NCBI RefSeq assembly: GCF_000787855.1
Contig: NZ_BBPQ01000012.1
Coordinates: 128,567 to 173,252, forward strand
Direction of reading: 5' to 3'
DNA: 44,686 nucleotides
DNA from: Streptacidiphilus anmyonensis
GTDB lineage: Bacteria; Actinomycetota; Actinomycetes; Streptomycetales; Streptomycetaceae
Positions 6,721-14,340 of the stretch are shown piece after piece. Every line of letters begins with the position of its first letter. The first letter of the stretch is position 1. The notes beneath the pieces were generated by a model. The model had not been told where the DNA came from. It did no database searches and saw nothing but the letters and a program-made list of their open reading frames with translations. Made by a program: the position numbers and the translations under genes.

Positions 6721-9700
6721 TCAGTCCGACCCCAGCGTGTCCCGGAAGGCGCGTGCGTCCGCGGCCTCAGGGACGTCCAACTGCTCGTACAGCTCCGCCG
6801 CCCGCCCGGCGTGCTCGCGGGCCACGGCCAGTCGCCCGCGCCGCTGTTCGGCGCGGGCGAGGCCGGCATGGGCGCGGGCCCGTTCGGGGCGGCTGCGCGC
6901 GTCGGCGGCCAGCAGCAGCGCGGCGGTGTGCTCCTCCGCCGCCCGGTCCGGGGCGTCCGCGGCGAGCGCCGCCTCGCCCAGGCCGTTGCGTGCGGCGGCC
7001 TCGCCGAGCAGGTTGCCGAGCGTCCGGTACAGGTCCCTCGCCTGCGCGTGCTGCTCCAGCGCGACCGGCAGGTTGCCGTGACGGGCGTTGATCAGCCCGA
7101 GGTCGTTGAGGATGCCGGCCTCGCCGAGCCGGTTTCCCAGCGTGCGGTGCAGCGCGAGCGCGGCGTCGAAGGAGTCGTTGGCCTCGTGGCACAGGTCCGA
7201 ACGTTCCAACACCTGGGCGAGGTTCCCCAGCAGGTGCGCCTCGCCGACCGTGTTGCCGGCGGTGCGCGCCAGCGCCAGCGCCTCCTCGTAGCAGGCCCGC
7301 GCCCGCGTCAGCTCGCGGTGCCGGAACGCCACGTTGCCCAGGGTGTTGAGTGCCCGTGAGCGCTCGTACGCGCCGCCGTCCGGCAGGCCGGCGCAGAGGT
7401 CGGAGGCCGCCTCGGCGTCCTCGCGGGCCTGCTGGTAGGCGCCCAGCCGCCAGTGCGCCCAGCTCAGGTCGGTCAGCGCGGTGGTCTGCGCCGCGGGCGA
7501 GCCGAGGCGTTCGGCGCAGTCCAGCGCGAGGGCGTGCACGGTCACGCCGTCGGTGTGGTGGGCGTTGCCGTCGAGGTATGGGCGCAGCGTGGCGGCGAGT
7601 CGCACCACCTGGTCCGGTCGCCCGTTCGCGGCCGCATCGGCGGCGACCGCGACCAGGTTGGGCCGTTCGGCGTCCAGCCAGGCGCGGGCGGCGCGCGGAT
7701 CGGCGAGGGCGGAGGCGGAGGCGGACGCGGGGTCGGAGGCGTCCCCGTCCGTGGACGGCGGCGCGGGCAGCCGGTCCGCGCCGTACGGGTGGAGCAGCGC
7801 CACGGCCGCGTGGGCGGTGCGCAGGTAGTGGGCGTAGAGGCGGTCACGGGCCGCTTCGCGTGCCTCCTCGCTGTCCTGGCCCGTGGCAGTCGAGCGGGCG
7901 TGCTCCCGCAGCAGGTCGTGGAAGGTGTAACGCCCTGCCTCGTGCTGGACCAGCATGTGCGCGTCGAGGAGGTCCTCCAGCAGGTCCTCCGCGTCCGGCA
8001 GCGGCAGTCGGGCGAGCGCGGCGGCGGCCGACGCGTCGAAGTCCCGGCCCGGCGCGGAGCCCAGCAGCCGGAAGACGCGCTGCTGCTCGGAGGGCAACTG
8101 CTCGTAGGAGACGGTGAACGCGGCCGCCACGCCGCGGTCTGCGGTGGCCAGTTCGGCGAGACGGCGGCGCTCGTCGCGCAGCCGGTCCGCGAGGTAGGCC
8201 ACGGTCCAGCGCGGCCGGTGCAGCAGCCGCGCGGCGGCGATCCGGACGGCGAGCGGCAGGAACCCGCACAGTTGCAGCACGTCCAGCGCGGCCAGCGGTT
8301 CGGCGTCGGCCCGCTCGCCGACCACCGAGGTGAACAGCCCGATCGCGTCGGCGGCCGGGAACAGGTCCACCGAGAGCGCGGCGGCCCCGTCCAGATCCAC
8401 CAGCCGTCGCCGACTGGTCACCAGCACGAGGCTCCCGGCCGAGCCAGGCAGCAGCGGTCGCACCTGCTCGGCCGAGGCGGCGTTGTCGAGCACCGCCACC
8501 ACCCGCCGCTCCGCCAGCTCCGCCCGCCACAGCGCTCCGCGCTCCTGCGCCCCGGCGGGTATCCGCTCGGCGGGCAACCCGATCTGACGCAGCAGCAGGT
8601 CCAGCGCGTCCTCCGTCGGCAGCGGCTGCCGCCCGGCGGTGTCGGACTGAAGGTCCACGAAGAGCTGCCCGTCGGGATACCTCCCGGCGAGCGCGTGCGC
8701 GGCGTGCACGGCCAGCGTCGTCTTCCCGATCCCGGCCATCCCGTCGATCGCCACGACCCCGCCCGCGGCGTCCACCAGGCGCGCCAACTCCCCTTCCCGT
8801 CCGGTGAAGTCGGGCAGGTCGTAGGGCAGGTAGTCCGACCGCAGGGCCCGCCCGCGGCCTTCTGCCGCGGCCCCGCCGTGCGGTGCCCCGCCGGGACCCG
8901 GGCTCTGCGCGCCGGGTGCTGCCGCCCTCGGGTTGGCGGGCGGGCCGCTCCGGGTTGCTCCGGACGGCAGGGCGTGGGCCGGGCTTCCCGTTCCGCCGTC
9001 GACGGTCCCCGCCCCGGCGCCGCCGGGTGCTGTCGTGCCGGGCCACGGACTCTGTGGGCCGGGCGCTGTCGGCCCAGCGCCTGGGGAGCCGCCTGGGGTT
9101 GCTCCGGGCGCTGGGGCGTGCGCCGGGCTTCCCGCTCCGCCGTCGACGGTCCCCGCCCCGGCGCCGCCGGGTGCTGTCGTGCCGGGCCAGGGATTCTGCG
9201 TGCCGGGAGCTTCCCGGCCAGTGCCTGGGGAGCCGTGTGGGGACGTGGTGGGCGCTTCGGTGGGAGTCTCGCCGGACCGGGCGGCTGGGCCGTCGGCGGC
9301 CGAGCGGGCGACGCGCGGGCCGGGGACACCGGGGGAGCCGTCGTCCCCGGCCGGTCGTGCGGGCGGCAGGTGCAAGGAGGGGTCGTCGCGCAGGACCGCC
9401 GCTTCGAGGGCGGTGAACGCGCGGCCCGGGTCGAGGCCCTGGGTCTCGGCGAGGGCCGCGCGGTAGGCGCGGGCGGTCGTGAGGGCGTCGGCCTGGCGGC
9501 CGGCGCGGTGGAGGGCGAGGACGAGGTGGGCGGTCAGGCGCTCGCGCAGCGGGTACGCGGCGGCCTGGGCGCTGAGGTCGTCGAGCACCTCCTCGTGGCG
9601 GCCGAGGCCCAACTCCGCCTCGCAGAGCCGCTCGAACGCGCTCAGGCGCTTCTCCTCCAAGCGGGCGCGGTGGTCCGCCGCGTACTCCGCGCGCACCCCG

Positions 9701-10143
9701 CCGAGTGCCTCGCCCCGCCAGAGCGCGAGGCCCGCGCGCAACTCGGCCGCGGCCGCGTCCGGCCGCCCGTCCGCGGCGACGCGCTGCGCCTCGGCGACGT
9801 GGGCGGAGAAGACCGTCTGGTCCAGCCGTCGCCGCTCGGTCTCACGCGCGAGCGCGACATAGCCCTCGGGGCGCGTCTCCAGCAGTTCGGCCGCGCCGCC
9901 GCCGCGCAGGACCCGGCGGATCGCGGTGACGGCCGCGTGGATCTGGGCGCGGGCGGTCTCCGGCGCGTCGACGCCCCAGACCGCGTCGATCAGCCGCTCG
10001 GCGCTCACCACGCGACCGGCGTTGACCAGCAGATATCCCAGCACTGCCCGGTGTCGCGGGGCGAGCCCCGGCAGCGGCCGTCCGGTGTCGTCGAGGACCT
10101 CCACAGGCCCCAGCACCGTCAGTGAGACCTGTGCGGCGCTCAC
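6721..10143 (-). CDS. AfsR/SARP-family regulator with NB-ARC and TPR domains (SARP1)
   Basis: A 1140-aa protein. Residues 1-95 are an OmpR-like DNA-binding domain (SLTVLGPVEV..., AVLGYLLVNAGRVVSAERLI) and about 100-250 the bacterial transcriptional activation domain. A Pro/Gly/Ala-rich linker (about 255-430) contains a tandem repeat. An NB-ARC ATPase follows, with Walker A GMAGIGKTTLA near 470, kinase-2 VVAVLDNAA near 550, LVTSRRRL and a GFLPLAVRIAAARL motif. TPR-like helices fill about 800-1140. Such regulators switch specialised-metabolism or stress genes on ATP binding. The GTG at 10143 is chosen because GGGGGA lies six bases upstream; the frame continues upstream through the divergent promoter but looks non-coding. 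Its likely target is the divergent AhpD/CMD operon and perhaps itself. Confidence 0.85.
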   Translation of the reverse strand: MSAAQVSLTVLGPVEVLDDTGRPLPGLAPRHRAVLGYLLVNAGRVVSAERLIDAVWGVDAPETARAQIHAAVTAIRRVLRGGGAAELLETRPEGYVALARETERRRLDQTVFSAHVAEAQRVAADGRPDAAAAELRAGLALWRGEALGGVRAEYAADHRARLEEKRLSAFERLCEAELGLGRHEEVLDDLSAQAAAYPLRERLTAHLVLALHRAGRQADALTTARAYRAALAETQGLDPGRAFTALEAAVLRDDPSLHLPPARPAGDDGSPGVPGPRVARSAADGPAARSGETPTEAPTTSPHGSPGTGREAPGTQNPWPGTTAPGGAGAGTVDGGAGSPAHAPAPGATPGGSPGAGPTAPGPQSPWPGTTAPGGAGAGTVDGGTGSPAHALPSGATRSGPPANPRAAAPGAQSPGPGGAPHGGAAAEGRGRALRSDYLPYDLPDFTGREGELARLVDAAGGVVAIDGMAGIGKTTLAVHAAHALAGRYPDGQLFVDLQSDTAGRQPLPTEDALDLLLRQIGLPAERIPAGAQERGALWRAELAERRVVAVLDNAASAEQVRPLLPGSAGSLVLVTSRRRLVDLDGAAALSVDLFPAADAIGLFTSVVGERADAEPLAALDVLQLCGFLPLAVRIAAARLLHRPRWTVAYLADRLRDERRRLAELATADRGVAAAFTVSYEQLPSEQQRVFRLLGSAPGRDFDASAAAALARLPLPDAEDLLEDLLDAHMLVQHEAGRYTFHDLLREHARSTATGQDSEEAREAARDRLYAHYLRTAHAAVALLHPYGADRLPAPPSTDGDASDPASASASALADPRAARAWLDAERPNLVAVAADAAANGRPDQVVRLAATLRPYLDGNAHHTDGVTVHALALDCAERLGSPAAQTTALTDLSWAHWRLGAYQQAREDAEAASDLCAGLPDGGAYERSRALNTLGNVAFRHRELTRARACYEEALALARTAGNTVGEAHLLGNLAQVLERSDLCHEANDSFDAALALHRTLGNRLGEAGILNDLGLINARHGNLPVALEQHAQARDLYRTLGNLLGEAAARNGLGEAALAADAPDRAAEEHTAALLLAADARSRPERARAHAGLARAEQRRGRLAVAREHAGRAAELYEQLDVPEAADARAFRDTLGSD
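8895..9212. repeat. 144-bp imperfect tandem repeat inside SARP1
   Basis: Two long copies with a 144-bp period (for example GGGCTTCCCG at 8981 and again at 9125), each encoding about 48 residues with the shared core PWPGTTAPGGAGAGTVDGG, plus a degraded third PGAQSPGPGG. The unit is a multiple of three, so copy-number change lengthens the disordered linker without breaking the frame. Confidence 0.75.
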
Positions 10144-10173
10144 CCGTCGTCCCCCTCGCCCCCGCCTCGGGAA

Positions 10174-10214
10174 GTCCATCGGGCGTCCATCGCGGACGCA
10201 TCGCGAATCTATCA
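10174..10214. promoter_or_regulatory. four 11-bp-phased repeats between SARP1 and the CMD operon
   Basis: On the plus strand TCCATCG (10175), TCCATCG (10186), CGCATCG (10197) and TCTATCA (10208) are spaced exactly 11 bp apart. Read on the minus strand they are TGATAGA, CGATGCG, CGATGGA and CGATGGA. Heptamers repeating every 11 bp are the known layout of SARP binding sites. On the plus strand a weak GAATCT -10 (10226-10231) ends six bases before the ATG of the CMD gene, consistent with a leaderless transcript. Which gene the array serves is not settled. Confidence 0.6.
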
Positions 10215-10237
10215 ACCGGGCCCGCGAATCTCTTCCC

Positions 10238-10780
10238 ATGACAGGAATCCCCCTGATCGAGCCGGAGACGGCCACCGGACCAGCGGCACGGTGGCTGGCC
10301 GAGGCCCAGCAGACCTTCGGGATCACCCCGAACCTGGTCAAGGCGCTGGCCAACAGCCCAGCGGCGCTGCGCGGCTTCCTGGCGATGACGCTGGCGCTCC
10401 GCGAGGAGGGCCGGCTCTCCGCCTCGACCCGCACCCGGATCGGGCTGCTGGTGGCGCAGGAGCACCGCAGCGCCTACGGCCTGTCCGTGCACAGCTTCCT
10501 GGCGGGCACGGTCGGCGGCCTCTCCGAACGGGAGGTGGCCGAGGCCCGCCGGGGGCGGGCCGAGGACGCGAAGGCGTCGGCGGTCCTCGCCTACGCGGCC
10601 GCGCTGCTGCGCGGTCGGGGGGCGGTCACGGCCCTGGAGAGCGCCGCCGCCGCGCGGGATCTGACAGCCGAGGAGCAGACCGAGGTGATCGCCCAGGTGA
10701 TCGTCCACAGTCTCGCCGACTGGCTGGCCCTCGCCGCCGGCATCCCCGTCGACTGGCCCCTGGTCAGCCCCGACGACTGA
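10238..10780 (+). CDS. AhpD/CMD-fold protein without the CxxC motif
   Basis: A 180-aa helical protein resembling the peroxidase-related carboxymuconolactone decarboxylase family (FGITPNLVKALANSPAALRGFL..., RTRIGLLVAQEH...). The helix that carries CxxCxxxH in AhpD reads RSAYGLSVHSFL, so both cysteines are gone while the histidine remains. It is therefore unlikely to be a thiol peroxidase; a binding or lactone/decarboxylase-like role is possible. The ATG at 10238 has no ribosome binding site and sits right after a -10-like hexamer, suggesting leaderless translation. It is the first gene of a three-gene plus-strand set with 10853 and 11376, facing SARP1. Confidence 0.75.
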   Translation: MTGIPLIEPETATGPAARWLAEAQQTFGITPNLVKALANSPAALRGFLAMTLALREEGRLSASTRTRIGLLVAQEHRSAYGLSVHSFLAGTVGGLSEREVAEARRGRAEDAKASAVLAYAAALLRGRGAVTALESAAAARDLTAEEQTEVIAQVIVHSLADWLALAAGIPVDWPLVSPDD

Positions 10781-10809
10781 ACGAAGCACGGCACCCGACA
10801 CACCACCAC

Positions 10810-10839
10810 TTCCAGTTCCAGTTCCAGTTCCAATTCCAA
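10810..10839 (+). repeat. hexanucleotide tandem repeat upstream of the AhpD-like gene
   Basis: Five hexamers in a row: TTCCAG three times, then TTCCAA twice. The last unit runs into the AAGGAG ribosome binding site (10838-10843) of the next gene. Such a low-complexity tract is unusual in a GC-rich leader. Confidence 0.85.
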
Positions 10840-10852
10840 GGAGCACACCGAA

Positions 10853-11314
10853 ATGTCTGTTCAGCCCCGCATGCAGAACCCGGCCGTGGTCATCTCCGAC
10901 GCGATGCAGCCGATCATGGGCGTGTTCAAGGCGGCCCACCAGGGCGGCGTCGACGAGACCGTCCTGGAACTCGTGCACCTGAGGGTCAGCCAGATCAACG
11001 GCTGCAGCCCGTGTGTGGACGCCGGCATCAAGTCGCTGACCAAGCTGGGCGTCAGCAGCGAGCGCCTCGGCCTGGTGGCCGCCTGGCGCGAGACCCCGTA
11101 CTACTCCGACGCGGAGCGTGCCGCGCTCGCCCTGGCCGAGGCGTCCACCCGCCTCGCCGACCGCCCGGACCCGGTCTCGGACGAGGTCTGGGACGAGGCG
11201 GCCCGGCACTTCGACGAGAAGCAGTTGGCCGCGCTGGTCCTGATGATCGCCGTCACCAACATGTTCAACCGCCTCAACGCCACCACCCGCCAGGCCGCCG
11301 GCGCCGCCTGGTAG
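10853..11314 (+). CDS. AhpD-like carboxymuconolactone decarboxylase family protein
   Basis: A 153-aa protein paralogous to the one at 4019. The active helix reads RVSQINGCSPCVDAGIKS: the CxxC pair is present but the following histidine of AhpD (CxxCxxxH) is glycine, which may lower peroxidase activity or leave only disulfide exchange. AAGGAG lies nine bases before the ATG. It follows the CxxC-less CMD gene by 72 bp and precedes the dimeric-barrel gene by 61 bp on the same strand, so the three may be co-transcribed under the SARP1-side promoter. The physiological substrate is unknown. Confidence 0.85.
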   Translation: MSVQPRMQNPAVVISDAMQPIMGVFKAAHQGGVDETVLELVHLRVSQINGCSPCVDAGIKSLTKLGVSSERLGLVAAWRETPYYSDAERAALALAEASTRLADRPDPVSDEVWDEAARHFDEKQLAALVLMIAVTNMFNRLNATTRQAAGAAW

Positions 11315-11375
11315 CCCGCGGCTGCCCGGCCGGCCGCACCTCACAGAGCCGCACCACCCCCAGGAGGGAACCACC

Positions 11376-11666
11376 ATGTCCGTGGTGAGAAGCCACACCT
11401 ACCGTGTCGACCCGTCCGACGTCGCCCAACTGCTGGAGCGTCGCGCCGCACTGGTCTCGGCGATCCGGGCCCGGCACGCCGGCCTGAGCGCGGTGAAGCT
11501 GATCCGCCTGGAGGACGGCAGCTACACCGACACCTGGTACTGGGACTCGGCCGAGCAGTTGGCCGCCGCGCTCGCGGCGATCCCCTCCTTCGGCGAGGCG
11601 CCGCTCGCGATGGCGCTCACCCGCGACGGCACCGCCCAGAACGGCGTTCTCGTCGACGAGTTGTGA
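11376..11666 (+). CDS. small dimeric alpha/beta-barrel (ABM-like) protein
   Basis: A 96-aa protein (RSHTYRVDPSDVAQLLERRAALVSAIRARHAGL, here quoted by its first part RSHTYRVDPSDVAQLLERR). It has the beta-alpha-beta pattern with a DTWYWDSAEQLAAALAAI segment typical of ferredoxin-like antibiotic biosynthesis monooxygenase/DUF family proteins. These bind small hydrophobic or aromatic molecules and some oxidise quinol-type substrates without cofactor. AGGAGGG lies shortly before the ATG. It is the last gene of the set opposite SARP1 and is followed by a strong terminator. The monooxygenase function is family-level inference only. Confidence 0.65.
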   Translation: MSVVRSHTYRVDPSDVAQLLERRAALVSAIRARHAGLSAVKLIRLEDGSYTDTWYWDSAEQLAAALAAIPSFGEAPLAMALTRDGTAQNGVLVDEL

Positions 11667-11678
11667 CGACGACCCGGA

Positions 11679-11721
11679 ACGGCCGTGCCGCCTGCCCTCC
11701 GGCAGACGGCACGGCGGCCGT
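11679..11721. terminator. bidirectional terminator hairpin
   Basis: ACGGCCGTGCCG (11679-11690) pairs with the right arm at 11707-11721, which carries a 3-nt insertion in an otherwise matching arm. An inner TGCC/GGCA extends the stem. It sits between the stop codons of the convergent 11376 and 11773 genes. Confidence 0.65.
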
Positions 11722-11772
11722 CGTTCGGACGGCCGGTCGGGACGGTGTCCGGCGCCTGTTCCAGGTGTCGGT

Positions 11773-12369
11773 TCAACCGGTCTTGGCCGCCTTGGCGGCC
11801 TTCGCCGCCGCCTTCATCTCCTGCTTGTGGGCCCGGACCTTCTCCAGGGAGGCCGGGCCGGTGATGTCCGCGACCGAGCGGAAGCTGTCCTTCTCGCCGT
11901 AGGCCCCGGCAGCCTCACGCCATCCCTTGGGACGGACGCCGAACTGCTTGCCGAGCAGCGCGAGGAAGATCTGCGCCTTCTGGCGGCCGAAGCCCGGCAG
12001 GTCCACCAGCCGGTCCAGCAGCTCGGTGCCGCTGGAGACGTCCCGCCACAGCGCCTCGGCGTCGCCGTCGTAGTGGGCGTCGAGGTAGGCGCACAGTTGC
12101 TGGATCCGCTTGGCCATCGAGCCGGGATAACGGTGGATGGCCGGCTTCTCCGCGCAGAGCGCGGCGAAGGCATCTGGGTCGAAGTCGGCGATCCGATGGG
12201 CGTCCAGGTCGTCCCCGCCGAGGCGTTGCAGAAGCGTGTACGGGCCGGCGAAGGCCCACTCCATCGGCACCTGCTGGTCGAGCAGCATCCCGATCAGCGC
12301 GGCCAGGGGGCTGCGGCTGAGCAGGGCGTCCGCATCCGGGTTCTGGGCGAGGTGGAGGTCGGTCGCCAT
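11773..12369 (-). CDS. HhH-GPD family DNA repair protein
   Basis: A 198-aa protein with an early DQQVPMEWAFAGP segment and a helix-hairpin-helix LVDLPGFGRQKAQIFLALLG (about residues 122-141), as in base-excision glycosylases of the endonuclease III superfamily. The aspartate that normally follows the hairpin in a VDTHV-type strand is not present; the sequence there is GVRPKGWREA, so catalysis may differ. It lacks an Fe-S cluster motif, and the C-terminus is a short Lys/Ala-rich tail (KAAAKAAKAAKTG) likely to contact DNA. The ATG at 12369 is preceded by AAGGAGAGCGCC. It is a conserved actinobacterial protein whose lesion specificity is not known to me. Confidence 0.8.
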   Translation of the reverse strand: MATDLHLAQNPDADALLSRSPLAALIGMLLDQQVPMEWAFAGPYTLLQRLGGDDLDAHRIADFDPDAFAALCAEKPAIHRYPGSMAKRIQQLCAYLDAHYDGDAEALWRDVSSGTELLDRLVDLPGFGRQKAQIFLALLGKQFGVRPKGWREAAGAYGEKDSFRSVADITGPASLEKVRAHKQEMKAAAKAAKAAKTG

Positions 12370-12493
12370 GGCGCTCTCCTTACGGTCCTGACGGTCCTGG
12401 GCTCGCCGGAACCATTTTCCGTGCGCCTGCCCGCCCTCGCCCGGTGAAACGCCGCCGCGCCGAAACGTTCCTGCACGCCGTGACGCGCGCGCC

Positions 12494-12522
12494 GCGCGTG
12501 ATGCGTGCCGCGCATGACGCGC
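12494..12522 (-). terminator. hairpin downstream of the DinB-like gene
   Basis: GCGCGT-G-ATGCG (12494-12505) and CGCAT-G-ACGCGC (12511-12522) form an 11-bp stem with one G/G mismatch and a 5-nt loop, 55 bp past the stop at 12578. The area is rich in GTGACGCG-like repeats. It may end the DinB-like transcript. Confidence 0.4.
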
Positions 12523-12577
12523 GTCTCGCCCGTGACGCGGGGACGCGGGAACGTTCCGGCTCTCCGGCGGTGGGCGG

Positions 12578-13132
12578 TCAGAGGCCGACCGCGCCGTCGA
12601 TGCGTTCGCGCAGCAGGTCGGCGTGGCCGTTGTGGCGTGCGTACTCCTCCACCATGTGGATCAGCACCCAGCGCAAGGAGACCGGGCCGCGCCAGGAGTC
12701 CTTGCCGGTCAGGTCCAGGTCGGGCGTGGCGGCGGTGAAGGACTCCGCGAAGGCGACCTCCTCGCGCCAGGCCGCCCAGGCGGCCGCGACCAGCGCCGGG
12801 TCGTCCGTCGCCGCGTCGAAGTCGGCGTCGGGCCGCTCCGGGGTGGCGTAGCGGTCCGGCGCGTCGTGCCCGGCCAGTGCGCGGCGGAACCAGCGCCGCT
12901 CGACGTCGGCGAGGTGCCGGACCAGGCCGAGCAGTGACAGCGTCGACGGCGGCACCGACCGTTCGGCCAGCTCGGCGGCCCCGAGCCCGGCGCACTTCGC
13001 CTCCAGCGTCGCCCGCTGCGCGCCCAGCACCCCCACGAGCACGTCCCGCTCCGCGCCGACGGCCGGCGTCGCGAACCGCGGCGCGCTCTCGTCGCCCCCG
13101 AACAGCTCCGCCCGCCTGCGAGCTCGACTCAT
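12578..13132 (-). CDS. DinB-superfamily / DUF664 (mini-circle-type) protein
   Basis: A 184-aa four-helix protein. LGLVRHLADVERRWFRRALAG (first 20 residues shown as LGLVRHLADVERRWFRRALA) and LIHMVEEYARHNGHADLLRE carry the three histidines that bind a metal ion in the DinB fold, and the C-terminal RERIDGAVGL is characteristic of DUF664. Related enzymes include metal-dependent thiol transferases that use mycothiol or bacillithiol, so a detoxification role is possible but unproven here. It is monocistronic on the minus strand, divergent from the zinc-type ABC importer. Confidence 0.8.
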   Translation of the reverse strand: MSRARRRAELFGGDESAPRFATPAVGAERDVLVGVLGAQRATLEAKCAGLGAAELAERSVPPSTLSLLGLVRHLADVERRWFRRALAGHDAPDRYATPERPDADFDAATDDPALVAAAWAAWREEVAFAESFTAATPDLDLTGKDSWRGPVSLRWVLIHMVEEYARHNGHADLLRERIDGAVGL

Positions 13133-13224
13133 CCCTCAGCGTCCCTTCGGCCGGACTGGTCCCGTCGCCGGGCACCCTGGTCCCGGGCACCCTAGTCCTG
13201 GGGCGGGGCCGCCGCCGTCGCTTC

Positions 13225-13288
13225 GGTCAAGATTCGGTAATGATTTTCATCCCACACCCATTCGGGCTAGGGATGAAAACCGTTTCCA
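13225..13288 (+). promoter_or_regulatory. Zur-like operator region upstream of the metal ABC importer
   Basis: TGAAAACCGTTTCCA (13274-13288) is a 7-1-7 near-palindrome of the Zur type. A half-matching box CGGTAATGATTTTCA lies at 13235-13249. TTTTCATCC (13244-13252) and GGATGAAAA (13271-13279) also form a perfect 9-bp inverted repeat. The first box is preceded by GGTCAAGATTCGGTAATGAT (13225-13244), which matches a site upstream of the CooC-like ATPase (36993-37012) at 16 of 20 positions. Zinc-responsive repression by Zur is the likely logic. Confidence 0.6.
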
Positions 13289-13342
13289 TTTAACGTGGAG
13301 GAGTCAGCTGCCGGCCACGTCTGCCTCTGGGGGGTCACCACC

Positions 13343-14332
13343 ATGCGCTCGTCCGTCCCATCCCTTCGGGTCACCCGCCGCCTGTCCCGAGCGGTGCTCG
13401 GTGGTGTGGTGATCGCCTTGATGGCGACGGTCAGCGCCTGCGCGACCACGGCTCCGCCCGGATCCCGCACCGGATCGGGCGCGGCCGACGCCTCGGGCGT
13501 GGCGGCGGGCGGCACGGTGGTCCAGGTGGTCGCGGCGGAGAACTTCTGGGGGTCGATAGCCTCCCAGCTGGGCGGCGACCACGTGCACGTGACCAGCGTC
13601 ATCACCAACCCGGACACCGACCCGCACTCCTACGAGCCGACCGCCGCCGACGCCCGCACGGTCACCGGAGCGCAGTACGTGATCGTCAACGGCATCGGCT
13701 ACGACGCCTGGGCGGACAAGCTGCTGGCCGCCAACCCCGGCGCCGGCCGCACCGAGCTCAAGGTCGGCGACCTGGTCGGCATCCGGCCGGGCGGCAACCC
13801 GCACCGCTGGTACTCGCCCACCGACGTGCACCGGGTCATCGACCGGATCACGGCCGACTACAAGAGGATCGACCCGGCCGACGCCGCCTACTTCGACCGG
13901 CAGAAGCAGACCTTCGAGACGCGGACCCTGGCCCGGTACGACCAGCTGATCGCCGACATCAAGGCGAAGTACGCCGGCACCCCGATCGGCGCCTCGGAGT
14001 CCATCGTCACCCCGCTCGCGGAGGGCCTGGGCCTGAGGATGCTGACGCCGGAGAGCTTCCTCGACGCGATGAGCGAGGGCACCGACCCGACCGCCGCCGA
14101 CAAGGCGACCATCGACCAGCAGATCAAGTCCAAGCAGATCAAGATCTACGTCTACAACAGCCAGAACTCCACCCCCGACGTCGTCGCCCAGGTGAAGCTG
14201 GCGAAATCCGAGGGCATCCCCGTCACCACCGTGACCGAGACCCTCGCCCCCGCGGGCGACACCTTCGAGCAGTGGCAGACCACCGAGCTCCAGGGCATCG
14301 AGCAGGCCCTCCACCAGGCCACCGGGAAGTGA
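13343..14332 (+). CDS. metal-binding lipoprotein of a Zn/Mn ABC importer (ZnuA-like)
   Basis: A 329-aa cluster-9 solute-binding protein. The signal peptide ends in the lipobox VSAC (Cys near residue 33), so it is a lipid-anchored surface protein. Metal ligands appear as DPHSYEPTAADA and GNPHRWYSPTDV. Two later positions that are usually His and Asp fall in ESIVTPLAEG and YNSQNSTPDV, a variant seen in many actinobacterial members. There is no His-rich loop; instead the ATPase carries one at its C-terminus. The ATG at 13343 is chosen to give a normal signal peptide; a GTG at 13295 would add 16 residues. First gene of a four-gene importer operon. Confidence 0.88.
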   Translation: MRSSVPSLRVTRRLSRAVLGGVVIALMATVSACATTAPPGSRTGSGAADASGVAAGGTVVQVVAAENFWGSIASQLGGDHVHVTSVITNPDTDPHSYEPTAADARTVTGAQYVIVNGIGYDAWADKLLAANPGAGRTELKVGDLVGIRPGGNPHRWYSPTDVHRVIDRITADYKRIDPADAAYFDRQKQTFETRTLARYDQLIADIKAKYAGTPIGASESIVTPLAEGLGLRMLTPESFLDAMSEGTDPTAADKATIDQQIKSKQIKIYVYNSQNSTPDVVAQVKLAKSEGIPVTTVTETLAPAGDTFEQWQTTELQGIEQALHQATGK

Positions 14333-14340
14333 GGACGCAC

